The notes: generated from the letters alone by a model not told the origin. 64,000 nt of DNA from JAKAQB01 sp027320105 (GCA_027320105.1 DAHVMA010000088.1:1-64000), one strand, 5' to 3'. Positions 23,124 through 31,835 are shown, counted from the stretch's first letter. A program made the numbers and translations.

Positions 23124-24101
23124 GTGCCGACAGCCGTGGTGCTGGTCGGTGGCATGGGCACCCGCCTCCGCCCGCTGACTCTCAGCACGCCCAAGCAGAT
23201 GCTCCCCGTCGGCCACCGCCCGATGATCGAGCACGTCGTCGAGCACCTCGCCCGTCACGGTGTCGAAGAGGTTGTCCTGGCCCTCGGCTTCCGGCCCGAC
23301 GCCTTCACGGCCGCCTACCCCGACGGGCGCTGCAACGGGGTGCGCTTGCGGTACGCGGTCGAGCCCCGACCACTCGACACTGCCGGGGCGATCGCGTTCG
23401 CCGCAGCGGAGGCCGGCGTCGACCAGACGGTCGTCGCTTGCAACGGCGACGTTCTCACCGACATGGACCTGAGCGAGCTCGTCGACTTCCACCGCCGCCA
23501 GGGTGCCGCCGCCACCATCCACCTCACGCCCGTGGACGATCCGTCCCGCTACGGGGTGGTGTCAACCGACGACGAAGGACGGGTGGTGGCGTTCATCGAG
23601 AAGCCATCGATCGAGGCCGCTCCGACCAACCTCATCAACGCCGGGACCTACGTCCTCGAACCGGAGGTGCTCGCTGGCATCCCCCTGGGCCGCCCGGTCT
23701 CCATCGAGCGGGAGACCTTCCCGGCGCTCGCTGCGCAGGGACGTCTCTACGCGCTCGCATCGGCGGCCGCCTGGATCGACGCGGGCACGCCGGCGTCCTA
23801 CCTCGCGGCCAATCTCCGCCACGCCACCGACGGGACCGCCGGCGGCGTCGACACCACGGCTTCGGTGACATCCAGCGTCATCGCCGCTGGCGTCACGGTC
23901 GGCCCCGGCGCCGTGGTCGAGCGGTCGGTGCTGATGCCGGGCGCTGACATCGGGCGGGGGGCGCTCGTACGGGACTCGCTCGTCGGGCCGGGCGCGCGGA
24001 TCGGCGACCGGGCCCGCCTCGACGGCCTGTCGGTCGTCGGCGCTGGCGTCGAGGTGCCGGCGGGGGAGGAGCTGGTCGGGGTTCGCCTTCCGGCGTCATG
24101 A
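23124..24101 (+). CDS. Sugar-1-phosphate nucleotidyltransferase
   Basis: 325 aa from GTG 23124. The signature VVLVGGMGTRLRPLTLSTPKQMLPVGHRPMIEH, CNGDVLTDMDLSELVDFH and EKPSIEAAPTNLINAGTYVLEPEVL are of the mannose-1-phosphate guanylyltransferase / glucose-1-phosphate nucleotidyltransferase group. The C-terminus (residues about 240-325) has hexapeptide beta-helix repeats. GDP-mannose synthesis would fit the rmd-like gene at 30.3 kb and the mannose-phosphate genes at 48-50 kb, but the base specificity is not certain. TTG 23115 is an alternative start. The stop overlaps the next start (ATGA). Confidence 0.85.
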   Translation: MPTAVVLVGGMGTRLRPLTLSTPKQMLPVGHRPMIEHVVEHLARHGVEEVVLALGFRPDAFTAAYPDGRCNGVRLRYAVEPRPLDTAGAIAFAAAEAGVDQTVVACNGDVLTDMDLSELVDFHRRQGAAATIHLTPVDDPSRYGVVSTDDEGRVVAFIEKPSIEAAPTNLINAGTYVLEPEVLAGIPLGRPVSIERETFPALAAQGRLYALASAAAWIDAGTPASYLAANLRHATDGTAGGVDTTASVTSSVIAAGVTVGPGAVVERSVLMPGADIGRGALVRDSLVGPGARIGDRARLDGLSVVGAGVEVPAGEELVGVRLPAS

Positions 24102-25024
24102 GGGTCCTCGTCGCCGGGGGAGCGGGCTTCCTCGGCTCGCACCTGGTGGAGCGGCTCCTCGCCGAGGGCCGCAGCGTCGACGTGGTCGACGACCTGTCGA
24201 CCGGGACCCTCGCCAACCTGGCCGACGCTCGTTCCGACCCGGGACGCCAGCTCCGCTTCCACCAGTTGGACATCCGCACCGCCGAGCTCGACGCGCTGCT
24301 CGGGCGCCGCGAGGCGGAGGTGGCCTACCACCTCGTAGCTTCGCCGGCCGGTCCGGACAGTGCAGTGCAGGTTGCCCTCCTCGGCGGGCTGCGGCTCTTG
24401 GAGGCGGCTCGCCGCGGGCGCATCGGCAAGGTCGTGTTCGTGCTGCGCGCCTCGGAGCTGTACGCCGACGCCACCGCCGGCCAGCTCCCCATCCGGGAAT
24501 CGCACCTGCAGCAGCCCCGCACCGTCGATGCCGTGGTGGCGCGGGCCGTGCTCGACTCCCTCCACCTCTACCGCGAGCGCCACGCCGTGGAGTACACGGC
24601 GCTCGCCGTGGGTGAGGTGTACGGCCCGCGGGCAGCTCCCACCGGTGGGCTGGTCGGTGCCCTCTGCGCCGGGCTCGTTGCTGGCGGACCCTGCCCGCTC
24701 CCCGGCGACGGCCGGCAGACCAGCGACTACCTGTACGTCGACGACGCCGTCGACGCCCTGGCACGCAGCGCCGGGCGGGGCAGTGGCCTGGTGCTCAACG
24801 TGGGCACCGGCCAGGAGACGAGCGCCAACGCCGTCTTCGGCGTGCTCGCCGCTGCTGCCGGGCTCGACCGGCGGCCGGACCCGGCGCCGGCCGATCCGGC
24901 GACGCCCCGGCGCTTCGCCCTCGACGCCGCCCGGGCCAAGCTGCACCTCGGGTGGGAGCCGTGGACGGCGCTGGTCGACGGGGCCGGCGCCACCGTGTCC
25001 TGGTGGACGTCGCGCGTCGCTTGA
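24098..25024 (+). CDS. NAD-dependent epimerase/dehydratase-like, catalytic pair lost
   Basis: 308 aa, extended SDR fold. The nucleotide motif GGAGFLGSHLVERLL and DDLSTGTLANL are good, and YLYVDDAVDAL and LNVGTGQETS are typical of UDP-sugar epimerases. The catalytic YxxxK is missing: after QQP, where pYgaSK is expected, the sequence is RTVDAVVARAVLD. The GxxGxxG region is intact, so it may bind nucleotide-sugar without normal catalysis or use other residues. Coupled to the nucleotidyltransferase upstream. Confidence 0.82.
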   Translation: MRVLVAGGAGFLGSHLVERLLAEGRSVDVVDDLSTGTLANLADARSDPGRQLRFHQLDIRTAELDALLGRREAEVAYHLVASPAGPDSAVQVALLGGLRLLEAARRGRIGKVVFVLRASELYADATAGQLPIRESHLQQPRTVDAVVARAVLDSLHLYRERHAVEYTALAVGEVYGPRAAPTGGLVGALCAGLVAGGPCPLPGDGRQTSDYLYVDDAVDALARSAGRGSGLVLNVGTGQETSANAVFGVLAAAAGLDRRPDPAPADPATPRRFALDAARAKLHLGWEPWTALVDGAGATVSWWTSRVA

Positions 25025-25052
25025 GACGGCGCGGCGACGGGCGGGTGGCCCC

Positions 25053-25748
25053 TCAGCGGAACAGGTCCTCCCGGTGCGGCCGGACGACCTCGAGAGCCAC
25101 CGACGCCTCCCGCAGCCAGGAGGGGTCGACGCCCCGGACGATCGCCACGGGGATCCCGCTCGCCTTTCCCATCACCAGCTCGGCGGCGCCGGCGAGCTCG
25201 TCAGCGACGCACACCTCGGTGACGGCGAGCTCCCGGCCGAGGGCGTCGCGGGTGCCCCGCAGGTCGATGACGCCGGCGACGCCGGCGGACCCGATGGCGA
25301 CATCGGTGACGCCCCGTCGCCATGCCCGTCCGAAGGTGTCCGACACGATCACCCCCACCCGCACCCCGCACCGGCCGAGCAGACCGTCCCTGATGCGCCG
25401 GGCCGACCGGTCGGGGTCCACCGGCAGGAGGGCCGCCCAGCCGGACTCGACGTTGGAGAGGTCCACGCCGGCATTGGCGCAGACGAAGCCGTGCCGGGTC
25501 TCGGTCATGATCAGGTCGCCCCGACGCCGCAGGATCCTGACGGCCTCCCGCTCCACGATCGCCGCCCGCCCGGCGCGGTCGTCGGGGTCGACGGGCACGA
25601 GGCGGCCCTCCGCCTTCGAGACGACCTTCTGGGTGACGACGACCACGTCACCGTCCTGCAACGCCGCGGCGGCGGAGACGAGGGCGGCGAGATCGTCGCC
25701 GGCCCGGACTTGGGGGATGCCCTCGACGGGCAGGAGCGTGATGCTCAC
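25053..25748 (-). CDS. cofE: Coenzyme F420-0:L-glutamate ligase
   Basis: 231 aa. Adds glutamates to F420-0 with GTP. Seen: PVEGIPQVRAGDDLAAL, DGDVVVVTQKVVSKAEGRLV, ETRHGFVCANAGVDLSNV, VIVSDTFGRAWRRGVTDVAIG. In mycobacteria the equivalent FbiB is fused to a C-terminal nitroreductase-like FMN domain; here the ligase stands alone, as in archaea. GTG 25748 overlaps the cofD stop (GTGA). Confidence 0.92.
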   Translation of the reverse strand: MSITLLPVEGIPQVRAGDDLAALVSAAAALQDGDVVVVTQKVVSKAEGRLVPVDPDDRAGRAAIVEREAVRILRRRGDLIMTETRHGFVCANAGVDLSNVESGWAALLPVDPDRSARRIRDGLLGRCGVRVGVIVSDTFGRAWRRGVTDVAIGSAGVAGVIDLRGTRDALGRELAVTEVCVADELAGAAELVMGKASGIPVAIVRGVDPSWLREASVALEVVRPHREDLFR

Positions 25749-26677
25749 CCCCGTGCCGCCAGCACCGTGCGGGCCAGGGCGGCCGCCTCCTCCGGTCCCG
25801 ACATGACTGTCGGGGCGACCACACAGCGCACGCCTTCGGCCTCGACCGCTGAGGCGTCGCCGGCGTCGGCGACGTCCACCACCAACGTCCCGGCCCAAGG
25901 CGCCCACAGCCGGGCCACGCCGGCGACGCTCGGCTCGTGACCGAGCTCGGCGAGCAACCGGTCGGCGGGGCCCTTGAGGGCCCGGCCGGCCACGATGGGC
26001 GAGACGGCGACCACCGAGTCCCGGCGCCTGGCGACGGCGTCGCCGATGCCGGGCACGGCCAGCACCGGCGCAACGGACACGATCGGGTTGGACGGGCAAA
26101 CGACGACGAGGGCGGCGCCGGCGACGGCGTCGAGCACACCGGGTGCGGGGCGGGCGGCCCCGACGCCGGCGAAGCGCACGGCGGAGACCGCCACGTCGTG
26201 TCGGCGGCCCACGAAGTACTCCTGGAACCCGATCTCCGGGCCGCCGGCGAGGGTGACACGGGTCTCGACCCGGTCGTCCGACATCGGCAGGACCCTGACG
26301 CCCACACCCCAGCGTGCCGCGATCTCGGCTGTCACCTCGGTCAGGCTGGCACCCTCCGAGAGGCGTGTCGTGCGGAACAGGTGCGTGCCGAGGTCCCCGT
26401 CGCCGAGGTTGAACCACGTGAGCCTGCCGCCCGACAGGGCGCGCAGCTCGGCCATGGCCTCCCACGTCTCGTCCCGCCGCCCCCACCCGGTGTCGGGGTT
26501 GGAGGCGCCGCCGAGGGTGTAGACGACGGTGTCCACGTCGGGGCTCACGTACAGGCCGTGGAGGACAACGTCGTCGCCGGTGTTGACCACGGCCGTGAGC
26601 TCGGAGGGGGGCACGACGGCGGCCAGCGCCCGCAGCATCCGGGCACCGCCCACGCCGCCGGCGAGGGCGGTGAGCAC
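25745..26677 (-). CDS. cofD: 2-phospho-L-lactate (or PEP/phosphoenolpyruvyl) transferase
   Basis: 310 aa from GTG 26677. Transfers the phospholactyl/phosphoenolpyruvyl group to the riboflavin-derived Fo in F420 synthesis (FbiA in actinobacteria). LTALAGGVGGARMLRAL, VVNTGDDVVLHGLYVSPDVDTVVYTL, TWFNLGDGDLGTHLFRT and VCPSNPIVSVAPVLAVPG are diagnostic. The start is placed by TACGGT six bases upstream; the longer upstream reading is arginine-rich and unlikely. The operon cofD-cofE lies inside the polysaccharide locus, with no F420-using enzyme next to it. Confidence 0.93.
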   Translation of the reverse strand: MLTALAGGVGGARMLRALAAVVPPSELTAVVNTGDDVVLHGLYVSPDVDTVVYTLGGASNPDTGWGRRDETWEAMAELRALSGGRLTWFNLGDGDLGTHLFRTTRLSEGASLTEVTAEIAARWGVGVRVLPMSDDRVETRVTLAGGPEIGFQEYFVGRRHDVAVSAVRFAGVGAARPAPGVLDAVAGAALVVVCPSNPIVSVAPVLAVPGIGDAVARRRDSVVAVSPIVAGRALKGPADRLLAELGHEPSVAGVARLWAPWAGTLVVDVADAGDASAVEAEGVRCVVAPTVMSGPEEAAALARTVLAARG

Positions 26678-26683
26678 CAACGC

Positions 26684-26689
26684 ACCGTA
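26684..26689 (-). promoter_or_regulatory. TACGGT -10 element, leaderless
   Basis: TACGGT on the minus strand, six bases before the cofD GTG at 26677. Confidence 0.45.
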
Positions 26690-26876
26690 CCCGCTCGTGG
26701 TCCAGCCCCTGGCGGTGCCCGGCACCGACCGGAGCTGGGTGCGCTCGTGGAGGTGGGGGGATCCAGGCCCGGAACCGGCGCTCAATGCACCGAGGTGCTG
26801 GCGGCGCCGCCGGCGCAGGGGGATCGCCTGCTGGCGCGCGGGCGCCGGCGCAGGGGGTGGCCGGCGCACCAGCCGG

Positions 26877-26882
26877 TACGCT
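26877..26882 (+). promoter_or_regulatory. TACGCT -10 element, leaderless
   Basis: TACGCT ends nine bases before ATG 26892. Together with the cofD element it makes a 214-bp divergent control region. Confidence 0.45.
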
Positions 26883-26891
26883 CGCCGCCCC

Positions 26892-27995
26892 ATGGCCACC
26901 GTCGCCGTCGACGCCGCACCCCTGCTCGGCCGGCCGACGGGGGTGGGGGTGGCGGTGAGGGGCCTGCTCGAGGCGCTGGCGCGGCAGCGGCCCGCCGGAG
27001 ACCTGCTCGCCTACGGGCTGACCGGCACCGGCTGGCGGCAGTTGCGCCTGGTCCTCCCCCCCGGCGTCGGCCACGCGCGGGCGGCCATGCCAGCGCGGCC
27101 GTTGCTCGCCATATGGGCGCGGCGCGACACGCCGCCGGCGGAGTGGTGGACGGGACCGGTCGGCGTGGTCCACGGCACCAACTTCGTCGTCCCGCCGACC
27201 CGCCGGGCGGCCCGTCTCGTGACCGTGAACGACCTGACGCCGCTCCGCTTCCCCGAGCTGGTGACGCCGGCGTCGCGCCGGTACCCCGAGCTCGTCCGCC
27301 GCGCCGTCGAGGGGGGGGCGCACGTCCACACCCCCTCGGCGTGGGTGGCGGCGGAGCTGCGCGACCACCTGGGCGTGCCGGCCCAACGCCTCCACGTCAT
27401 CGCGTGGGGCGTCCCGCCGGCGCCCGCCGTTGCCGCCGCACCCGCCGCTGGCGCCCACGACGGCCCGCCGTACATCTTGGCGGTGGGGACCTCCGAGCCC
27501 CGCAAGGACCTGCCGCTGCTCGTCGCCGCCTTCGACCGGGTGGCCGCCGAGGTGGCCGACGTGCGGCTCCGCCTGGCCGGGCCGGAGGGGTGGGGGGAGG
27601 CGGCCCTGGCGGCCGCGATCGCCGCCGCCGCCCACCGGGACCGCATCGAGCGGGCCGGCTGGGTGGCCGACATGGCGCCGCTCCTGGCCGGCGCCGCCGT
27701 CTTCGCCTACCCGTCGCGCTACGAGGGCTTCGGCTTCCCGCCGCTCGAGGCGATGGCGGCCGGGGTCCCGGTGGTGGCGACCGCCGCCGGTGCCGTGCCC
27801 GAGGTGGTGGGCTCCGCCGCCGAGGTGGTGGCGCCGGGCGACGCCGACGCCCTCGCCGCCGCCCTGGTGCGGGTGCTGACCGACGAGCGCCGGCGGCAGG
27901 AGCTGGTGGCGGCCGGGCGCGAGCGGGCCGCCGCCTTCGGTTGGGACCGCGTCGCTCTGGCGTTTGGGGCGCTCTACGACAGGCTCGTGTCCTAG
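26892..27995 (+). CDS. GT4 glycosyltransferase
   Basis: 367 aa, GT-B fold. N-terminal VDAAPLLGRPTGVGVAVRGLLEAL, middle YILAVGTSEPRKDLPLLVAAF and C-terminal FAYPSRYEGFGFPPLEAMAAGVPVVATAAGAVPEVVG (E-x7-E signature) are typical of family 4 retaining transferases acting on the cytosolic face of the membrane. Donor and acceptor are unknown; neighbours suggest a cell-surface polymer. It ends in CTAG, which also supplies the stop of the convergent GT4 gene. Confidence 0.9.
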   Translation: MATVAVDAAPLLGRPTGVGVAVRGLLEALARQRPAGDLLAYGLTGTGWRQLRLVLPPGVGHARAAMPARPLLAIWARRDTPPAEWWTGPVGVVHGTNFVVPPTRRAARLVTVNDLTPLRFPELVTPASRRYPELVRRAVEGGAHVHTPSAWVAAELRDHLGVPAQRLHVIAWGVPPAPAVAAAPAAGAHDGPPYILAVGTSEPRKDLPLLVAAFDRVAAEVADVRLRLAGPEGWGEAALAAAIAAAAHRDRIERAGWVADMAPLLAGAAVFAYPSRYEGFGFPPLEAMAAGVPVVATAAGAVPEVVGSAAEVVAPGDADALAAALVRVLTDERRRQELVAAGRERAAAFGWDRVALAFGALYDRLVS

Positions 27996-29167
27996 CCGAA
28001 AACCGCCGCCCTCCCCGGCCGCCCTCCGCCCATCGGCACCCGCCGCCGGCGGCTCCCGCCGAGCAGCTCGCCGAAGAGGGCGTTCCAATCTGGCTCGTGG
28101 GTGGCGCGCAGGACGCCCCGGGCACGCCGGGCGGCCGCGGACGACGGCCCGGCCGGGAGGAGGGCGGCCACGGCGCCGGCCAGGGCGACGGGGTCGCCGG
28201 CGGGCACGAGGCGGCCGGCGGAGGAGTCGAGCCCTTCCAGGATCTCCACCGGCCCGCCGGTGTCACCGGCGACGACGGGCGTGCCGCTGGCGAGCGCCTC
28301 GGCGTGCACCAACCCGAACGGCTCGGGCTCGGTGGACACCTGCACGAACACGTCGAGGTCGGCCATCAGCTGCGGCATGTCACGCCGGGGCCCGAGCCAG
28401 CGCACGCCGAGTCCCGCCGCCCGGCGGGCCAGCCCGGCGGCGAGCTCCTCCTTGCCGCCTACGGGCGCGCCGGCGACGACCACCTGGACGCCCGCCGGGA
28501 GGAGCGGCACGGCGTCGAGGAGCACCCCGAAGCCCTTCCAGGTGTCGATGCGTGCCGCCGACCCCACGAGCGCCACATCGTCGGGGATGCCCTCGGCGGC
28601 CCGGAACACCCCGGCGCGCGCCGGGGAGAACTCCGGCGCCGGCGGGTCGAGGACCACCCTGACGTTGGCCTGGTCGAGCTGGGCGGCCACGGCTCGTGAG
28701 GTGGCGACGACGATGTCGGCGTAGCGGCGTGCCAGGAGGCGTTCGACCCGCAAGGCGGTGGGGGACTGGACGACGATCTCGCGGGCGTGCCAGACGTGGG
28801 GTCGTCGCACCATTCGCGCCGCTGCCCACCCGTACCAGGAGTGCAGCGAGTTGGTGTGCACCACGTCGGCGCCGACCCGCCCGGCGAGGGTGGCGAGGGC
28901 GGCGACGCTGCCCGGCCAGCGGGCCGCGTACGCCCCCGCCCAGTGCAGCCTGCCGCCCTGGGTCGTCAGTCGTGGCATCGCCACGACGTGCAGCCTGACC
29001 CCGGCGGCGGCATACTCGGCGGCCAGCACGGCCGGGTGCGGCACGGCGACGTGGCACTCCCACCCCGCTGTGGCGAGGGCGGCGAGCATGCGGATGAGAG
29101 CCGTCTCCGAGCCGCCCCCGTCGGCGGCCGGCTGGACCGTGAGGAGGCGCCGGGTGCGGGTTGGCAT
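27992..29167 (-). CDS. GT4 glycosyltransferase
   Basis: 391 aa. GT-B fold with GGGSETALIRMLAALATAGW, HTNSLHSWYGWAAA, GSAARIDTWKGFGVLLDAV and the C-terminal EPEPFGLVHAEALASGTPVVAGDTGGPVEIL. The donor is unknown. ATG 29167 is preferred over the adjacent TTG. It is convergent with the GT4 gene before it (4-bp overlap at CTAG) and divergent from the GT4 gene after it (14-bp overlap of 5' ends), so control of the three must be independent. Confidence 0.9.
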   Translation of the reverse strand: MPTRTRRLLTVQPAADGGGSETALIRMLAALATAGWECHVAVPHPAVLAAEYAAAGVRLHVVAMPRLTTQGGRLHWAGAYAARWPGSVAALATLAGRVGADVVHTNSLHSWYGWAAARMVRRPHVWHAREIVVQSPTALRVERLLARRYADIVVATSRAVAAQLDQANVRVVLDPPAPEFSPARAGVFRAAEGIPDDVALVGSAARIDTWKGFGVLLDAVPLLPAGVQVVVAGAPVGGKEELAAGLARRAAGLGVRWLGPRRDMPQLMADLDVFVQVSTEPEPFGLVHAEALASGTPVVAGDTGGPVEILEGLDSSAGRLVPAGDPVALAGAVAALLPAGPSSAAARRARGVLRATHEPDWNALFGELLGGSRRRRVPMGGGRPGRAAVFG

Positions 29168-30275
29168 CAACGTGGAGCAGCTCCTGTCCCCGTCGCCGGG
29201 GGGTGTCGGCCGTTACGCGGCGCAGCTCGTGATGCTACTGGCGACCCTCCCACCGACTGACGACCCGGTGCCGTTCGTGGCCCGCCACCGGCCCGGGCAG
29301 GTGGCCGAGGGGCTCGCCGGCTCCGGCCTCGGTCCGGAGGTGACCAGGCTGCCCTTTCCCCGGAAGCTCCTCTACGAGACATGGGTGCGCTTGGGCCTGC
29401 CGCCGCTCGCCTGGGGCGCCCCCGCCCTCCGCCACCTCGACGTCGTCCACGCCCCTTCCGTCGCCGTCCCCGGGCGGCCCGGCGCCCCGCTGGTGGTCAC
29501 CGTCCACGACGCCGCTCCTCTGCTGTTCCCCGACGCCTTCACCGGCCGGGGCCGGCGCTGGCACGCCCTCGGCGCCGCCGCCGCCGCCCGCCGGGCCGAT
29601 CTCGTCATCGCCCCGAGCGCCGCCGCCGCCGAGGAGATCGCCGGGCACACCCCCATCCCTGCGGCCCGGATCCGGGTGGTGCACCACGCCGTGGCCACGC
29701 CCCCCGCCGGCGGGCGCCTGCCGGCCGGTCTCGGCGGGGTGCCGTTCGTGCTGTGGGTCGGCTCCCTCGAGCCGCGCAAGGGCGTCGCCACCGTCGTGGA
29801 GGCGATGGCCGCTCTCGGTGCCGGCCGGCGCGGCGCCCGGCTCGTGCTCGCCGGCTACGCCGGCTGGCTGACCGACGACCTCGTGCCCCCACGGGCTCGC
29901 CACTCGCTCGGCGCCGACCTCGTCACCCTCGGCCGGGTGTCCGAACCCGACCTGTGGGAGCTGTACCGGGCGGCGACCGTGTTCGCCTTCCCGAGCCGCC
30001 ACGAGGGTTTCGGCCTCCCGCCGCTCGAGGCCATGAGCCAAGGGGCTCCGGTCGTCGCGTCGGACCTGCCGAGCACCCGCGAGGTCCTCGGCGGCGCAGC
30101 CGAGCTCGTCCCCGCCGGGGACGTCGGCGCCTGGTCGGCAGCGCTCGGGGCGCTCCTCGGCGACGACGCCTCCCGGCGGGCGCACGCCGGTGCAGGGCGG
30201 CTGCAGGCGGCGCGCTACACGCCGGAGGCGTTCGTCAGCGCGACGCGGGCCGTCTACCGGGAGGCGATCGGCTGA
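29154..30275 (+). CDS. GT4 glycosyltransferase
   Basis: 373 aa. MRVGINVEQLLSPSPGGVGRYAAQLVMLL, VTVHDAAPLLFPDAF, FVLWVGSLEPRKGVATVVEAM and VFAFPSRHEGFGLPPLEAMSQGAPVVASDLPSTREVLG mark a mannosyl/glucosyltransferase-like GT4. GTG 29154 has GAGGAGG seven bases upstream. It is followed after 31 bp by the rmd-like gene, which may supply its donor sugar (inferred). Confidence 0.9.
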   Translation: MRVGINVEQLLSPSPGGVGRYAAQLVMLLATLPPTDDPVPFVARHRPGQVAEGLAGSGLGPEVTRLPFPRKLLYETWVRLGLPPLAWGAPALRHLDVVHAPSVAVPGRPGAPLVVTVHDAAPLLFPDAFTGRGRRWHALGAAAAARRADLVIAPSAAAAEEIAGHTPIPAARIRVVHHAVATPPAGGRLPAGLGGVPFVLWVGSLEPRKGVATVVEAMAALGAGRRGARLVLAGYAGWLTDDLVPPRARHSLGADLVTLGRVSEPDLWELYRAATVFAFPSRHEGFGLPPLEAMSQGAPVVASDLPSTREVLGGAAELVPAGDVGAWSAALGALLGDDASRRAHAGAGRLQAARYTPEAFVSATRAVYREAIG

Positions 30276-30293
30276 GGCGATCAGCTGATCCGG

Positions 30294-30299
30294 TACGGT
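30294..30299 (+). promoter_or_regulatory. TACGGT -10 element, leaderless
   Basis: TACGGT ends seven bases before GTG 30307 of the rmd-like gene. Confidence 0.45.
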
Positions 30300-30306
30300 C
30301 GGTCCG

Positions 30307-31218
30307 GTGCGCGTGCTCATGACCGGGGCCAGCGGGTTCGTCGGCCGCTGGATGGAGGCGGACCTGGCGGCCGCCGGCGACGAGGTCGTGTGCCTCCCCG
30401 AGGACGTCGACGTCCGCGACCGCGACGCCTTGGGCGCGGCTGTCGCCACGGCCGCGCCCGACGCCGTCTGCCACCTGGCGGCCCAGGCGAGCGTGCGGGC
30501 TTCGTGGGACGACGCTCCGGCGACCTTCGGGGTGAACACGCTCGGGACGGTGCACCTCCTCGAGGCCGTCGCCCGGCTGGCGGCACCACCGAGGGTGCTG
30601 CTTGTGAGCTCGGCGGAGGTCTACGGGGCGGTGGCCGGCGACGCCCTGCCGATCGGGGAGACCGAGCCGTTCCGCCCCGCCAACCCCTACGCGGCCAGCA
30701 AGGCCGCCGCCGAGCTGGCCGGCCTCCAGGCGTGGCTGGGCAGGGGGGCGTGGGTCGTGCGGGCACGCCCGTTCAACCACACAGGGCCGGGGCAGGCGCC
30801 CGACTTCGTGGTGCCGGCCCTGGCGCGACAGATCGTGGAGGCAGCCGCGACCGGCGCCCCCCGCCTCCTCGTGGGCAACGTCTCCGTCCGCCGCGACCTG
30901 ACCGACGTGCGCGACGTCGTGCGCGCCTACCGGCTGCTGCTCGAGCGGGGCGAGCCGGGCGAGGCCTACAACGTCTGCCGCGGGGAGTCGGTCGCGATCG
31001 CGGACCTCGTCACCCGGCTCCTCCGCCTGGCGGGGCAGGAGGGCATGCCCGTCGAAGTCGACCCGTCCCGCCTGCGGCCGGCGGACGTCCCCGACCTCCG
31101 CGGCGACAACACCCGACTCCGGGCTGCAACCGGGTGGCGCCCGGAGATCGACCTCGACCGCACGCTCGGCGACGTGCTCGCCTACTGGCGGCAGCGGCAG
31201 GGCTCGCCGCCCGCCTGA
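30307..31218 (+). CDS. rmd: GDP-6-deoxy-4-keto-mannose reductase-like SDR
   Basis: 303 aa, extended SDR. TGASGFVGRWM, HLAAQASVRASWDDAPATFGVNTLGTVHLLEA, SSAEVYG, NPYAASKAAAE (Tyr-x3-Lys intact) and RPFNHTGPGQAPDFVVPALARQIV match the Rmd/GDP-mannose dehydratase branch. Would reduce GDP-4-keto-6-deoxymannose to GDP-rhamnose; a GDP-mannose 4,6-dehydratase is not in the window, so the exact substrate is uncertain. Confidence 0.8.
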   Translation: MRVLMTGASGFVGRWMEADLAAAGDEVVCLPEDVDVRDRDALGAAVATAAPDAVCHLAAQASVRASWDDAPATFGVNTLGTVHLLEAVARLAAPPRVLLVSSAEVYGAVAGDALPIGETEPFRPANPYAASKAAAELAGLQAWLGRGAWVVRARPFNHTGPGQAPDFVVPALARQIVEAAATGAPRLLVGNVSVRRDLTDVRDVVRAYRLLLERGEPGEAYNVCRGESVAIADLVTRLLRLAGQEGMPVEVDPSRLRPADVPDLRGDNTRLRAATGWRPEIDLDRTLGDVLAYWRQRQGSPPA

Positions 31219-31245
31219 GACCTCTCACCCTGGTTGTCGGGCCGA

Positions 31246-31260
31246 GGCCGTCAGACGGCC
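31246..31260 (+). terminator. Short palindrome after rmd
   Basis: GGCCGTC A GACGGCC is a perfect palindrome 28 bp after the rmd-like stop. It can form a six-bp stem with a three-base loop. No T-run. The remaining 31261-31397 contains no gene I can support. Confidence 0.35.
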
Positions 31261-31397
31261 GGCGGGCGGTGCTTCGCACCTGTTCATCATCTCTTCGGGC
31301 TTGGTACACCCCCGCTTCTGTCTGGCGAAACCCTCAGGTAATAGACACAGGAAGTAGGACGCCGCGGACGGCGGCAGGACCCTGGAGAGAATCACAG

Positions 31398-31835
31398 TTG
31401 GCCCAGATCACCTTGGAGGGCGTGTCCAAGACATTGGGCCGTGCCGGCGAGCCGGTGGTGGATTCCATCGACTTGGAGATCGACGAGGGAGAGCTCGTCG
31501 TGCTGCTCGGCCCGTCGGGTTGCGGCAAGACGACCACGCTCCGGCTCATCGCCGGCCTGGAGAAATTGACCTCGGGCCAGTTGCGCTTCGACGGGCGGAT
31601 CATGAATGACGTACCGGGCGACCAACGTCACATCGGCATGGTGTTCCAGAATTACGCGCTGTATCCCCATATGGCTCACATACTCACGGCATTCCTGAGC
31701 GATGGGGGCGAGGTGCCGGCGGTACTCGAAAGTGCCTTCCAGCAAGTTGTGACGGGGGCGGTGCCCGTGGGATCAGGTCTCGCCAAACTCGACTCGCAGG
31801 GCGACGGGTACATGCGCGGGGCCAGCGAGCTGTGA
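31398..31835 (+). pseudogene. Truncated sugar-ABC ATPase (MsmK/UgpC type)
   Basis: 145 codons from TTG 31398. The first 93 residues (AQITLEGVSKTLGR..., Walker A GPSGCGKTT at 38-46, IMNDVPGDQRHIGMVFQNYALYPHM Q-loop) match MalK/MsmK/UgpC ATPases of 350-380 aa. After YPHM the homology stops abruptly and about 50 unrelated residues run to the stop. Signature LSGGQ, Walker B and the regulatory domain are missing, so no ATPase activity is expected. No permease or binding protein is adjacent. Its stop overlaps the next start (GTGA). It looks like a fusion or deletion remnant. Confidence 0.75.

Noticed and set aside
25937..28699. 920-codon plus frame over cofD and the GT4 genes
   Set aside because: Low-complexity shadow of cofD (minus) and GT4 (other plus frame).
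31676..31835. Insertion sequence end fused to the truncated ATPase
   Set aside because: No terminal inverted repeats, target duplication or transposase motif could be seen; recorded only as a possible recombination joint.
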